DNA of 37,963 nt from an uncultured Lachnospiraceae bacterium (GCA_904420225.1 CAJFUP010000216.1:1-37963); one strand, 5' to 3'; shown: positions 25,241 to 32,863, counted from the stretch's first letter. Program-made: numbers and translations. The notes: generated by a model from the sequence alone, not told the origin.

Positions 25241-26620
25241 ATGGAAAGAGAAAATGTTTGGAAAAGTTATGATGAGGCGGCAATTCAGGAGCTGAACCGT
25301 GTCAACGAGGGATATAAAGCATTTATCACCACAGCCAAGACTGAGAGAAAATGTGTCAGAGAGACCATCCGTCTGGCTGAAAAGGCTGGTTACCGGGATC
25401 TGGATCAGGTGATTGAAAAGGGGGAAACACTGAAAACAGGCGACTGTGTTTATGCCCAGATCATGGGAAAGGCCATCGCTCTGTTTAAGATCGGCGCCCG
25501 TCCGCTGACAGAGGGAATGAACATCCTGGGGGCCCACATCGATTCTCCCCGCATTGATATCAAGCAGAATCCCCTGTACGAGGACGCCGAAATGGCATTT
25601 CTGGATACCCACTATTATGGGGGAATTAAAAAATATCAGTGGGTCACTCTGCCATTGGCCATTCACGGTGTCATTGTGAAGAAAGACGGCACAGTAGTGG
25701 ATGTGGAAATCGGAGAAAAAGAAGACGATCCCGTGGTGGGAATTACGGATCTGCTGCCGCATTTGGCTGCAGATCAAATGGGAAAAAAGGCCAGCGCCAT
25801 CATAGAAGGCGAGGATTTAAATATCCTTGTGGGAAGTCAGCCTCTGAAAGGGGAAGAAAAGGATGCGGTGAAAGCGCAGATCCTGACATTTTTGAAAGAT
25901 ACATACGATGTGGAAGAAGAAGACTTCCTCTCTGCGGAGCTGGAGGTGGTTCCGGCAGGAAAAGCCAGGGACTATGGATTTGACCGAAGCATGGTGATGG
26001 GATATGGCCAGGATGACCGCGTATGCGCATATACATCCCTGGCAGCCCTGCTGGAGACGGGAGATCTTCAGTATACGGGAGTCTGCCTGCTGGTGGATAA
26101 AGAGGAAATCGGCAGTGTGGGCGCCACAGGCATGGCATCCCATTTCTTTGAAAATGTGGTGGCGGAGCTGCTGGACCGTTTGGGAATCTACAGTGGCCTC
26201 AATGTGCGCAGGGCACTGAAAAATTCCAGAATGCTCTCCTCCGATGTCAGCGCGGCATTCGATCCCATTTACCCGGCAGTTATGGAAAAAAAGAATGCAG
26301 CCTATTTTGGGAAGGGCCTGACGTTCAATAAGTTCACCGGAAGTCGCGGAAAGAGCGGTTCCAATGACGCCAATCCGGAATATATGGCAAAAATTCGCCG
26401 GATCATGGACGAGAATCATGTGGCTTTCCAGACGGCTGAGCTGGGAAAGGTGGACCAGGGAGGCGGCGGCACCATTGCCTATCTTTCCGCCAAATATGGA
26501 ATGCAGGTCATTGACAGCGGCGTGCCGGTTTTATCCATGCACGCGCCCTGGGAGATCTGCAGCAAAGCGGATATCTTTGAGGCAAAGAAGGGATATGAGG
26601 CGTTCCTGAGGGAGGCATAA
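25241..26620 (+). CDS. M18 family aminopeptidase
   Basis: A 459-residue zinc aminopeptidase of family M18 (related to yeast aminopeptidase I and bacterial ApeA/ApeB), with preference usually for acidic or neutral N-terminal residues. Metal and catalytic motifs are clear: GAHIDSPR with His99 and Asp101, the DKEEIGSVGATGM segment with the catalytic Glu-Glu pair, and a C-terminal HAPWEICSKAD that provides a further metal ligand. The dimerisation domain insert is present. GAGGAAATC precedes ATG 25241. It is co-transcribed with the aminopeptidase P gene and ended by a strong terminator at 26650. Together the two enzymes finish the breakdown of peptides inside the cell. Confidence 0.95.
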   Translation: MERENVWKSYDEAAIQELNRVNEGYKAFITTAKTERKCVRETIRLAEKAGYRDLDQVIEKGETLKTGDCVYAQIMGKAIALFKIGARPLTEGMNILGAHIDSPRIDIKQNPLYEDAEMAFLDTHYYGGIKKYQWVTLPLAIHGVIVKKDGTVVDVEIGEKEDDPVVGITDLLPHLAADQMGKKASAIIEGEDLNILVGSQPLKGEEKDAVKAQILTFLKDTYDVEEEDFLSAELEVVPAGKARDYGFDRSMVMGYGQDDRVCAYTSLAALLETGDLQYTGVCLLVDKEEIGSVGATGMASHFFENVVAELLDRLGIYSGLNVRRALKNSRMLSSDVSAAFDPIYPAVMEKKNAAYFGKGLTFNKFTGSRGKSGSNDANPEYMAKIRRIMDENHVAFQTAELGKVDQGGGGTIAYLSAKYGMQVIDSGVPVLSMHAPWEICSKADIFEAKKGYEAFLREA

Positions 26621-26649
26621 AACAAAATCTCATATAAGTTGTGTGGGCG

Positions 26650-26699
26650 AGACGTCCGGAATGCAGCCTTATGGCTGTGCCCGGGCGTCTTTTCCTTTT
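26650..26699 (+). terminator. Rho-independent terminator after the M18 gene
   Basis: AGACGTCCGG (from 26650) pairs with CCGGGCGTCT (to 26690) with one mismatch, and GCAGCC pairs with GGCTGT inside it. TTTCCTTTT follows. The remaining gap to 26883 shows no clear promoter or gene. Confidence 0.8.
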
Positions 26700-26883
26700 G
26701 CCAATGCTTTGAATGCGCCCTCAAGGGGAAAATCCGACAGGAGACGACAGAGACTCTGCGAAACTTGCGATGGAATGATGGTGCAAAAAAAACATAACCG
26801 CGCTAATCTATACGTATATTGGATTGAGCACCTGATCAGTACGGGTGGATTCCTATAAGTAAGCCATTGGAAGGAGAAATACT

Positions 26884-27522
26884 ATGTCAGAAAAAGTAAT
26901 TGAGAACAACAGGGTCAGCGTCATCGGAGAGGTTGTTTCTGAATTTACATTTAGCCATGAAGTGTTTGGAGAAGGATTTTACATACTGGAACTGGCGGTC
27001 AACCGTTTGAGTGATCAGGTGGATGTGATCCCGCTGATGATTTCCGAACGTCTCATAGATGTCCGCGCGGACTATCGGGGACAGACCATGGAGGCCATCG
27101 GCCAGTTTCGATCCTACAATCGACATGAGGGAGTGAAAAATCGTCTTGTGCTGTCCATTTTTGTCAGAGAATTTTCATTTATGGAGTCCTTTACGGATTA
27201 TACCAAGACGAACCAGATCTTTCTGGACGGATTCATCTGCAAGGAACCCATTTACAGAAAAACGCCTCTGGGAAGAGAAATCGCTGATTTGCTCATTGCC
27301 GTAAATAGGCCATACGGAAAATCCGATTACATTCCCTGCATTGCCTGGGGAAGGAATGCCCGCTATGCCTCCCAGTTTCCAGTGGGCAGTCGACTAAGAA
27401 TTTGGGGGAGGGTTCAGAGCAGGGAGTATACGAAGCGCATCAGTGAGACCGAGACGGAGAAGCGCATTGCCTATGAAGTGTCTGTCAGCAAGCTGGAGGA
27501 TATGATCCCGGAAGAAGCATAA
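26884..27522 (+). CDS. SSB-like protein with two OB folds
   Basis: A 212-residue protein I read as two single-stranded-DNA-binding OB folds in tandem. The first (about 1-100) begins NNRVSVIGEVVSEFTFSH and includes MEAIGQFRSYNR; the second (about 103-205) has the classic SSB pattern: NQIFLDGFICKEPIYRKTP, then LLIAVNRPYGKSDYIPCIAWGRNARYA and GSRLRIWGRVQSREY. Ordinary bacterial SSB has one OB fold and an acidic DDDIPF-type tail; this protein ends DMIPEEA and lacks that tail. It is not next to rpsF or rpsR, where housekeeping ssb usually lies, so it is probably an accessory paralogue. GGAAGGAGAAATACT precedes the start. Single-strand binding is inferred from family resemblance. Confidence 0.8.
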   Translation: MSEKVIENNRVSVIGEVVSEFTFSHEVFGEGFYILELAVNRLSDQVDVIPLMISERLIDVRADYRGQTMEAIGQFRSYNRHEGVKNRLVLSIFVREFSFMESFTDYTKTNQIFLDGFICKEPIYRKTPLGREIADLLIAVNRPYGKSDYIPCIAWGRNARYASQFPVGSRLRIWGRVQSREYTKRISETETEKRIAYEVSVSKLEDMIPEEA

Positions 27523-27590
27523 GGTACGGGGATATATGCGGAAAGCTGTGTGACAGCGGAAGGATTCTTGTGGGAAAGAAGGAATTGGCG

Positions 27591-27620
27591 TTGACACCCG
27601 GCGCTGTGCAGTGTTATACT
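27591..27620 (+). promoter_or_regulatory. Sigma-A promoter of the lysine riboswitch-dapA unit
   Basis: Perfect TTGACA (27591-27596) and TATACT (27615-27620) with an 18-base spacer. Transcription would start near 27627, just upstream of the riboswitch. Confidence 0.8.
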
Positions 27621-27651
27621 GGAAAAAAGTGAAAAGGGCGGGATTGCCGCA

Positions 27652-27860
27652 AAAGGTAGAGGTCGCGCAGTAGATGAGTAGTCTGTCAGATATGGATCGG
27701 CATAGGAGAAGACAGGGGAAAGGCGAAGCGCCGAAAGCAGGGCTTACCGGTAAGGGGTCTGCTTGGGCATATGGTGAAAAACCATATGACTGTCATCTGT
27801 GATGAATGGAATCTGGGATGGAGAAATCGTGTTTCGTCCGATGCAGATGGAGGGCTACTT
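27652..27860 (+). promoter_or_regulatory. Lysine riboswitch (L box)
   Basis: The leader carries the conserved L-box blocks in the right order: GGTAGAGGTCGCGCAGTAG at its 5' side, then GACAGGGGAAAGGCGAAGCGCCGAAAGCA (blocks at about 27711-27740), CCGGTAAGGGGTCTGCTTGGGC (about 27748-27768), a hairpin around ATATGGTGAAAAACCATAT, GACTGTCATC, and the closing GGAGGGCTACTT on the 3' side of P1. These match the Bacillus lysC aptamer in order and spacing. When lysine binds, P1 should form and free the terminator at 27880-27906, shutting off dapA. No part of the aptamer seems missing, so it is probably functional. The blocks are quoted in pieces; I have not computed the fold. Confidence 0.93.
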
Positions 27861-27879
27861 AAAGAAATATGGAATCTTT

Positions 27880-27906
27880 AAGGGCCGACATTCGTTGGCT
27901 CTTTTT
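27880..27906 (+). terminator. Expression-platform terminator of the lysine riboswitch
   Basis: AAGGGCCGAC (27880-27889) pairs throughout with GTTGGCTCTT (27894-27903), using two G-T pairs, closed by ATTC and followed by TTTTT. It lies 27 bases before dapA. Confidence 0.88.
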
Positions 27907-27932
27907 CACGCAAAAATTTGGGAGGGATTCAT

Positions 27933-28817
27933 ATGGCAATTTTTAAAGGCGCGGGAGTGGCCATAGTCACACCATTTACAGAGGACAATCAGGTGAATTT
28001 TGACGAGCTGGGCAGAATCATTGATGATCAGATCGCCAACGGGACGGATGCCATCATTATCTGTGGCACCACCGGCGAGTCTGCCACACTGTCCCATGAT
28101 GAGCACGATGCGTGCATTCGATTTGCTGTGGAGCATACAGCAGGGCGGGTTCCCGTTATTGCCGGGACGGGCTCCAACAGCACAGCGGAGGCGGTGCGTC
28201 TTTCTGTTCATGCTGAACAATCAGGGGCAGATGCCTTACTTCTGGTGACGCCATATTACAATAAGGCAACTCAGGGAGGTCTGATCGCTCATTACAGCGA
28301 AATTGCCCGCCAAGTACATATTCCCATGATTATGTATAATGTTCCGTCCCGTACAGGAGTGAATATTGAGCCTGAGACGGCGGTTTATCTGGCTAAAAAC
28401 GTGGAGAACATTGTGGGCATCAAAGAAGCGTGCGGCAATATTTCCCAAGTGGCGAAGCTGGCGGCTTTGGCGGACGGATGTCTGGATATTTATTCTGGAA
28501 ACGATGATCAGATCGTCCCCATTTTGTCTCTGGGAGGAATCGGCGTGATTTCCGTATTATCCAACGTGGCGCCTAGAATGACCCATGACTTGGTTATGGC
28601 TTATTTGGAAGGTGATGTGGAGAAGAGTAGGAAAATGCAGTTGGACGCCATGCCGCTGTGCAGCGCTCTTTTCTGTGAGGTGAATCCCATCCCAGTGAAG
28701 GCAGCCATGAAAATGCAGGGGTGGAAGGTGGGAGGTTTGCGCTCTCCGCTTTCGGAGATCACAGATGCCCACCGGGAAACGGTGAGGGCCGAAATGGAGA
28801 AGGCAGGGCTGCTTTAA
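27933..28817 (+). CDS. dapA: 4-hydroxy-tetrahydrodipicolinate synthase
   Basis: A 294-residue DapA that condenses pyruvate with aspartate semialdehyde, the committed step to diaminopimelate and lysine. The Schiff-base lysine is Lys164 in GIKEACGNI, the catalytic tyrosine is Tyr135 in YNVPSRTG, the threonine pair of the proton relay is in CGTTGES (44-50), and the interface tyrosines are at 108-109. GGGAGGGATTC precedes ATG 27933; five extra in-frame codons upstream would bury that site. Its leader is the lysine riboswitch, so product feedback is built into the transcript. Diaminopimelate made here feeds peptidoglycan as well as protein synthesis. dapB follows after 95 bases with no terminator between. 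Confidence 0.97.
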   Translation: MAIFKGAGVAIVTPFTEDNQVNFDELGRIIDDQIANGTDAIIICGTTGESATLSHDEHDACIRFAVEHTAGRVPVIAGTGSNSTAEAVRLSVHAEQSGADALLLVTPYYNKATQGGLIAHYSEIARQVHIPMIMYNVPSRTGVNIEPETAVYLAKNVENIVGIKEACGNISQVAKLAALADGCLDIYSGNDDQIVPILSLGGIGVISVLSNVAPRMTHDLVMAYLEGDVEKSRKMQLDAMPLCSALFCEVNPIPVKAAMKMQGWKVGGLRSPLSEITDAHRETVRAEMEKAGLL

Positions 28818-28912
28818 TGGCAGATGCAGCTGACAGGCGCAGATACGGGCAGGCTTCATAAAAGATAGGGCGGGAGGATTTTTTGCCGCAGTACGGAAGA
28901 AAGGAAGAAAAG

Positions 28913-29668
28913 ATGGTTAAAGTCATTATCAACGGATGCAATGGAAAGATGGGGCAGATGCTCAGTGAGATAATTGCGCCCATGGAGGATGTCACCATAG
29001 TGGCTGGCGTGGATGTGGAGGATAAGGGATTGCATTCCTACCCGGTTTTTACATCCATAGAGGCTTGTGGAGTGGAAGCTGACGCAGTCATTGATTTCAC
29101 CATAGCTGCCATCACAGACGATGTGGTCACAGCATGTACAGAAAAAAAGCTTCCCTTGGTACTTGGTACCACAGGACTGTCCGGGGAACAATTGGAGCAT
29201 GTGAGACAGGCATCGCAGCAGATCCCCATTGTCCAGTCGTATAACATGTCACTGGGAATCAACACCTTGGTGAAGCTTTTGCGGGCGGCCGCTCCGGTTC
29301 TGGCAGAGGCAGGATTTGATATTGAACTCGTGGAAAAGCATCATAACCAGAAGATCGATGCGCCCAGCGGCACAGCTCTCCTGCTGGCGGATACTGTCAA
29401 CCAGGCGTGTGGCAATGGGTATCAATATATATATGATCGTTCCGCTGTCCGTGAGAAGAGGAGAAAAAATCAGATCGGAATCAGTTCCCTGCGCGGTGGA
29501 ACCATTGTGGGAGAGCATGAGGTGATTTTTGCCGGTACGGACGAGGTGATTAGTCTGAAACATGAGGCGTTTTCCAAGGCGGTGTTTGCCAAGGGAGCAG
29601 TTCAGGCTGCCAAATTCCTCAAGGAAAAGGAAAAGGGACTGTATACTATGCAGGATGTAATCGCTTAA
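28913..29668 (+). CDS. dapB: 4-hydroxy-tetrahydrodipicolinate reductase
   Basis: A 251-residue DapB, the NAD(P)H-dependent reductase that follows DapA in diaminopimelate/lysine synthesis. The nucleotide-binding N-terminus reads VIINGCNGKMGQ (residues 4-15), VLGTTGLS is the second nucleotide-contact loop, and the catalytic region is EKHHNQKIDAPSGTA, with the histidine pair and lysine conserved. The C-terminal GEHEVIFAGTDEVI block is also typical. AAAGGAAGAAAAG precedes ATG 28913; a longer in-frame start at 28883 adds unrelated basic residues. It shares the riboswitch-controlled transcript with dapA. A strong inverted repeat follows immediately and faces the opposing minus-strand gene. Confidence 0.96.
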   Translation: MVKVIINGCNGKMGQMLSEIIAPMEDVTIVAGVDVEDKGLHSYPVFTSIEACGVEADAVIDFTIAAITDDVVTACTEKKLPLVLGTTGLSGEQLEHVRQASQQIPIVQSYNMSLGINTLVKLLRAAAPVLAEAGFDIELVEKHHNQKIDAPSGTALLLADTVNQACGNGYQYIYDRSAVREKRRKNQIGISSLRGGTIVGEHEVIFAGTDEVISLKHEAFSKAVFAKGAVQAAKFLKEKEKGLYTMQDVIA

Positions 29669-29681
29669 ACAGCATGATAAA

Positions 29682-29725
29682 AAAGAACATATAGGGGATG
29701 CCAAAGCATCCCCTATATGTTCTTT
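29682..29725. terminator. Bidirectional terminator between dapB and the Cys-rich gene
   Basis: AAAGAACATATAGGGGATGC (29682-29701) pairs perfectly with its complement at 29706-29725 around a four-base CAAA loop. An A-run before it gives a good T-tract for the minus-strand gene, while the plus-strand tail is TTCTTTGG. It can end transcription of both convergent units. Confidence 0.88.
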
Positions 29726-29730
29726 GGAAA

Positions 29731-29988
29731 CTAACATCCGCAGCCGCATCCTCCGCTGAAGTTGCCGAAGCTGCCGAAGCCGCTGCCGCCGCAGAAGCAG
29801 GACAGCAGGAGAATCCAGATCAGCAGGTCACAGCATCCATTGGAGCCGCATCCATCGCCGCATCCGTCACTGCGGGATGATCCGAATCCACCGCAGCAGA
29901 AGAGAATCAGAAGCAAGAAAATACAATTGTTGTTGCCGCTCCTGTCACATCCGCATCCTCCGCAATTTGTAGCAGCCAAATCACTCAT
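29731..29988 (-). CDS. Small Gly/Cys-rich protein with two hydrophobic segments
   Basis: An 85-residue protein with 15 cysteines and many glycines. It starts MSDLAATNCGGCGC, has two short hydrophobic stretches (CIFLLLILFCC at about 22-32 and LLIWILLLSCFC at about 54-65), and ends GGCGCGC. GGAGGTATCGAC lies directly before ATG 29988, and a terminator follows the stop, so I judge it a real gene despite low complexity. Proteins of this shape in Lachnospiraceae and Clostridium are often labelled 'chorion class high-cysteine protein', a name borrowed from insect proteins with no functional meaning. It might be a membrane-associated metal-binding or spore or coat component, but nothing in the sequence decides this. 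It lies 41 bases downstream of the serine recombinase gene and may share its transcript. Confidence 0.75.
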   Translation of the reverse strand: MSDLAATNCGGCGCDRSGNNNCIFLLLILFCCGGFGSSRSDGCGDGCGSNGCCDLLIWILLLSCFCGGSGFGSFGNFSGGCGCGC

Positions 29989-30029
29989 GTCGATACCTCC
30001 ATAGATTTTGTTTCTGTTTACATTGTATA

Positions 30030-31013
30030 TTATGAGGAGGTTTCCAATGTGTTCCCATTTTTCCTTCGGCTTTTCATGATTTCCTGTACTGCCGCAAACT
30101 CTTCTTTGGATATGATGGCTTCATGGGTATCAGGGATGACAATCCAGCGCTCCTTTGGCATGTGAACCATTTTTTTGCTTTTGTAGCTTATTTTCTGTTC
30201 TTTTCCTTGGACAAGGCAGCCGGTATAAGTGGGATTTTTCAGGATTCGCTTTATGGTATTGGGACTCCAGATATTTTGTTTTTCCTGGGGTTTATCGGTG
30301 AAGGGGGCGCGGAAGGAGAGGCCTTGAGATCGTTTATGCATGGTTGGGGTGGGAATGCGGCATTGGGTCAAATGGGCGGCGATGGCTCGAATGCCATAGC
30401 CTTTTTGATACATGGAAAAAATCCGTTTCACAATGGCGGCTGCATCATCATCCACCACCAGCCGGTGACGGTCGAGGGGGGATTTGGAATATCCATAACA
30501 GGCAAAGGAACCAATGAACTGGCCGTTTTCCATTTTTTTGCGCAGCACGGCGCGGATATTGTCCGACAGATCCTCACAATACCATTCATTGATGAGACCG
30601 TTGATCTGCCGGGCTTTTTTATTGCGTCTTTCATCGGTGTCCACGCCATCCACCACTCCGATGAAACGAATGCCCCAGAGGGGAAAAAGGTGATGCAGAT
30701 AGCGTTCCACCAACTCCATATCACGGGTAAAACGGGATTGGGTTTTGCACAAAATCACCTGGAAACGGCCAGATTTGGCGTCTTCAATCATCCGCTTGAA
30801 AGCAGGGCGTTCCCTGTCAAGGCCGGAATAATCCTCATCGACGTAGATGGCATAAAGATCATAATGATGAGCGTTCATGTAGTCCACAAGCAGCATCTGC
30901 TGATTCAAAATACTTTCACTGGTGTTTTTGAAGCCGTCCTTATCCTCATCCTCCACAGATAGACGGCAGTAAAGGGCTGCTTTCACGGCATTATCCGTTC
31001 CTCCCCTGGTCAT
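30030..31013 (-). CDS. Short serine recombinase (resolvase/invertase family)
   Basis: A 327-residue member of the large serine recombinase group. The catalytic domain (about 10-155) has the nucleophile Ser19 in ALYCRLSVEDED and the conserved arginine region CKTQSRFTRDMELVERY. The DNA-binding 'recombinase' domain follows (about 180-320; YGIRAIAAHL, then WSPNTIKRILKNPTYTG). Typical members have about 500 residues and continue into a cysteine zinc ribbon and coiled coil; here the protein stops before both, with an ordinary stop codon and no visible remnant downstream. The start is uncertain: ATG 31013 has no clear binding site, while GTG 30986 (giving MKAALYCRLS) follows AGGGGAGG at a long 13-base spacing. 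It may be a trimmed, perhaps domesticated recombinase or a mobile-element remnant. I found no attachment-site repeats. Confidence 0.85.
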   Translation of the reverse strand: MTRGGTDNAVKAALYCRLSVEDEDKDGFKNTSESILNQQMLLVDYMNAHHYDLYAIYVDEDYSGLDRERPAFKRMIEDAKSGRFQVILCKTQSRFTRDMELVERYLHHLFPLWGIRFIGVVDGVDTDERRNKKARQINGLINEWYCEDLSDNIRAVLRKKMENGQFIGSFACYGYSKSPLDRHRLVVDDDAAAIVKRIFSMYQKGYGIRAIAAHLTQCRIPTPTMHKRSQGLSFRAPFTDKPQEKQNIWSPNTIKRILKNPTYTGCLVQGKEQKISYKSKKMVHMPKERWIVIPDTHEAIISKEEFAAVQEIMKSRRKNGNTLETSS

Positions 31014-31117
31014 GGGCCAGGAAAAGACCTTTCTATTCTTTTATAATTAGTATATGATGTCAGGGAAAAAAGGTCATGCGTTTCATGCTTGCGGGAAACG
31101 GACAGAGGAAATGTACA

Positions 31118-31146
31118 TTGCGTCTGGTGGGCGAATGTGGTAGACT
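31118..31146 (+). promoter_or_regulatory. Possible promoter of the thioesterase gene
   Basis: TTGCGT (31118-31123) and TAGACT (31141-31146) with a 17-base spacer, 42 bases upstream of the start. Both hexamers deviate from consensus, so this is tentative. Confidence 0.4.
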
Positions 31147-31187
31147 GGAAAAAGAAAAATCTGCAGATGTATGCGGGGAAAGGATGA

Positions 31188-31664
31188 ATGGTGGAAAAGA
31201 CAGCGGAATGTTCTTTAACAGAACAAGTGCATATTGTCATGAGCGAGGATATCAATGGGGCAGGCCGCCTGTTTGGAGGCCGCCTGGTTGAGTGGATTGA
31301 TGAGGTGGCCGGCATTGTGGGACTGCGTCATTCAGGGCATAATGTGACGACAGCTTCCATAGAAAATCTTCAGTTTAAGGAAGGTGCCTACATCGGCCAG
31401 ATCATTGTGCTCATGGGAAGGGTGGTATACACGGGACATACTTCCATGGAAGTGCGGATCGACACGTACCGGGAGGAGCGGGACGGCATGCGTTATCCCA
31501 TAAATCGGGCATATTTTACCATGGTGGCCCTGGATGAGCAAGATCGGCCTGTTGCCGTGCCCGCCCTAAAGATTGAGACAGAAAGTCAACGGGCTGAGTG
31601 GGAGTATGCGCTGGCCAGACGGAAAAACAGAAAGAAACGCAAATCAGATGGTTTCACCGGATGA
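31188..31664 (+). CDS. Hot-dog fold acyl-CoA thioesterase
   Basis: A 158-residue protein of the YciA/BFIT acyl-CoA thioesterase family, which hydrolyses acyl-CoA to free acid and CoA. The family pattern is plain: MSEDINGAGRLFGGRLVEWIDEVAG (about 18-42, in two blocks: the catalytic Asp/Asn turn and the hot-dog helix) and then TTASIENLQFKEGAYIG, followed by GHTSMEVRIDTY. The C-terminal tail is strongly basic (RRKNRKKRK). Start ATG 31188 follows GGGGAAAGGATGA; a GTG one codon later is also possible. It is divergent from the recombinase and is followed 31 bases later by the radical SAM gene, which may be co-transcribed. The physiological acyl-CoA is not predictable. Confidence 0.88.
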   Translation: MVEKTAECSLTEQVHIVMSEDINGAGRLFGGRLVEWIDEVAGIVGLRHSGHNVTTASIENLQFKEGAYIGQIIVLMGRVVYTGHTSMEVRIDTYREERDGMRYPINRAYFTMVALDEQDRPVAVPALKIETESQRAEWEYALARRKNRKKRKSDGFTG

Positions 31665-31695
31665 AGAAGAAACGGAGAAAGGATAGGAGACAACC

Positions 31696-32814
31696 ATGCC
31701 GCCGGTATATTTACTGATAAAACCGTCATCGGGAATGTGCAACCTTCAGTGCGAATATTGCTTTTATTGCGACGAGACCAAAAACAGAGAGAATGCCTCT
31801 TACGGCTTTATGTCAGAAAGCACCATGGAGCAGGTGGTGAAGAAAGCGCTTGAGGCAGCGGAGGGAAGTTGCACCTTCGCATTTCAGGGCGGGGAACCAA
31901 CTTTGATCGGTCTTCCGTTTTACCGAAGAGTGATGGAAATACAGAGGGAGTATAATAAAAAAAGGATTCCTATCCACAATGCCATTCAGACCAACGGCTA
32001 TGGTCTGACCAGAGAGTGGGCGGAATTTTTTCATGACAATGCTTTTCTGGTGGGTATCTCAGTGGACGGTACCATCCATACTCATAACAGCTACAGAAAA
32101 AGTCCAGGCGGGGCCGATACATTCCTGGATGTGATGAAAACTGTGGATCTGTTTCGTGCTGGTGGGGTAGAGTATAATATCCTGACAGTGGTTCATAATA
32201 AGACGGCGATGGCCGTGGATAAGATTTATCAGTATTATAAAAAAATGGGATTTATGTATCAGCAGTATATTCCCTGCCTGGATCCGCTTGGTCAGGCTGG
32301 GGGACAGCGGGAGTATTCTCTTTCGCCTGAGGATTACGGCATGTTTTTGTGCCGCTTGTTTGAACTGTGGTATGATGACTGGCGCCATGGCAGGGAAGTC
32401 CATATCCGGCAGTTTGAAAACTACCTGTCCATATTGCTGACCGGGCAAGCAGAATCCTGTGATATGAATGGATTCTGCAGCATTCAGAATGTGGTGGAGG
32501 CCAATGGAGATGTGTATCCATGCGACTTTTTTGTACTGGATGAGTATCGGCTGGGCAATCTCAATACAGACAGCCTGGAGGAAATACGGACGTGTGAGAC
32601 GGCCAAGCGTTTTGTTGAGCGATCGCTGGCAAAACCGGGACCGTGTACGAAATGCGTGTATTATGGAATCTGCCGGGGAGGATGCTATCGCCATCGCATC
32701 ATGACAGAAGGGGAGAATGGGGAGGACTATTTCTGCAAGTCGTATCAAATGCTTTTTGACCGGCACCTGGGACGGATGCGGGAGATGGCTGAGAGCCTGC
32801 GGCGTTTTGTATGA
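31696..32814 (+). CDS. Anaerobic sulfatase-maturase-type radical SAM/SPASM enzyme
   Basis: A 372-residue radical SAM protein of the anSME family. The radical SAM cluster motif is CNLQCEYC (Cys15, Cys19, Cys22), followed by FQGGEPTLIG for SAM binding. The C-terminal SPASM domain carries cysteines for two auxiliary iron-sulfur clusters: CDMNGFCSIQNVVEANGDVYPC is split around residues 255-276, and CTKCVYYGICRGGC lies at about 317-330. Such enzymes oxidise a Cys or Ser in type I sulfatases to the catalytic formylglycine without oxygen. GGATAGGAGACAACC precedes the start. There is no sulfatase gene in the window, so the substrate must be encoded elsewhere or be a different peptide. It follows the thioesterase gene closely and ends just before a T-box promoter. 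Confidence 0.93.
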   Translation: MPPVYLLIKPSSGMCNLQCEYCFYCDETKNRENASYGFMSESTMEQVVKKALEAAEGSCTFAFQGGEPTLIGLPFYRRVMEIQREYNKKRIPIHNAIQTNGYGLTREWAEFFHDNAFLVGISVDGTIHTHNSYRKSPGGADTFLDVMKTVDLFRAGGVEYNILTVVHNKTAMAVDKIYQYYKKMGFMYQQYIPCLDPLGQAGGQREYSLSPEDYGMFLCRLFELWYDDWRHGREVHIRQFENYLSILLTGQAESCDMNGFCSIQNVVEANGDVYPCDFFVLDEYRLGNLNTDSLEEIRTCETAKRFVERSLAKPGPCTKCVYYGICRGGCYRHRIMTEGENGEDYFCKSYQMLFDRHLGRMREMAESLRRFV

Positions 32815-32828
32815 AAAGAAAAAAGTCA

Positions 32829-32857
32829 TTGACGAACTGGAAGAATCTGCGTATAAT
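32829..32857 (+). promoter_or_regulatory. Sigma-A promoter of the T-box-alaA unit
   Basis: TTGACG (32829-32834) and a perfect TATAAT (32852-32857) with a 17-base spacer, just after the radical SAM stop. It directs the T-box leader. Confidence 0.8.
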
Positions 32858-32863
32858 GTATGT

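Noticed and set aside
26643-26858. A 71-codon frame after the M18 gene
   Set aside because: It begins across the terminator hairpin and shows no binding site.
30123-30962. Plus-strand frame of 279 codons opposite the serine recombinase
   Set aside because: The minus-strand product has clear recombinase motifs, while this frame has none and no ribosome binding site.
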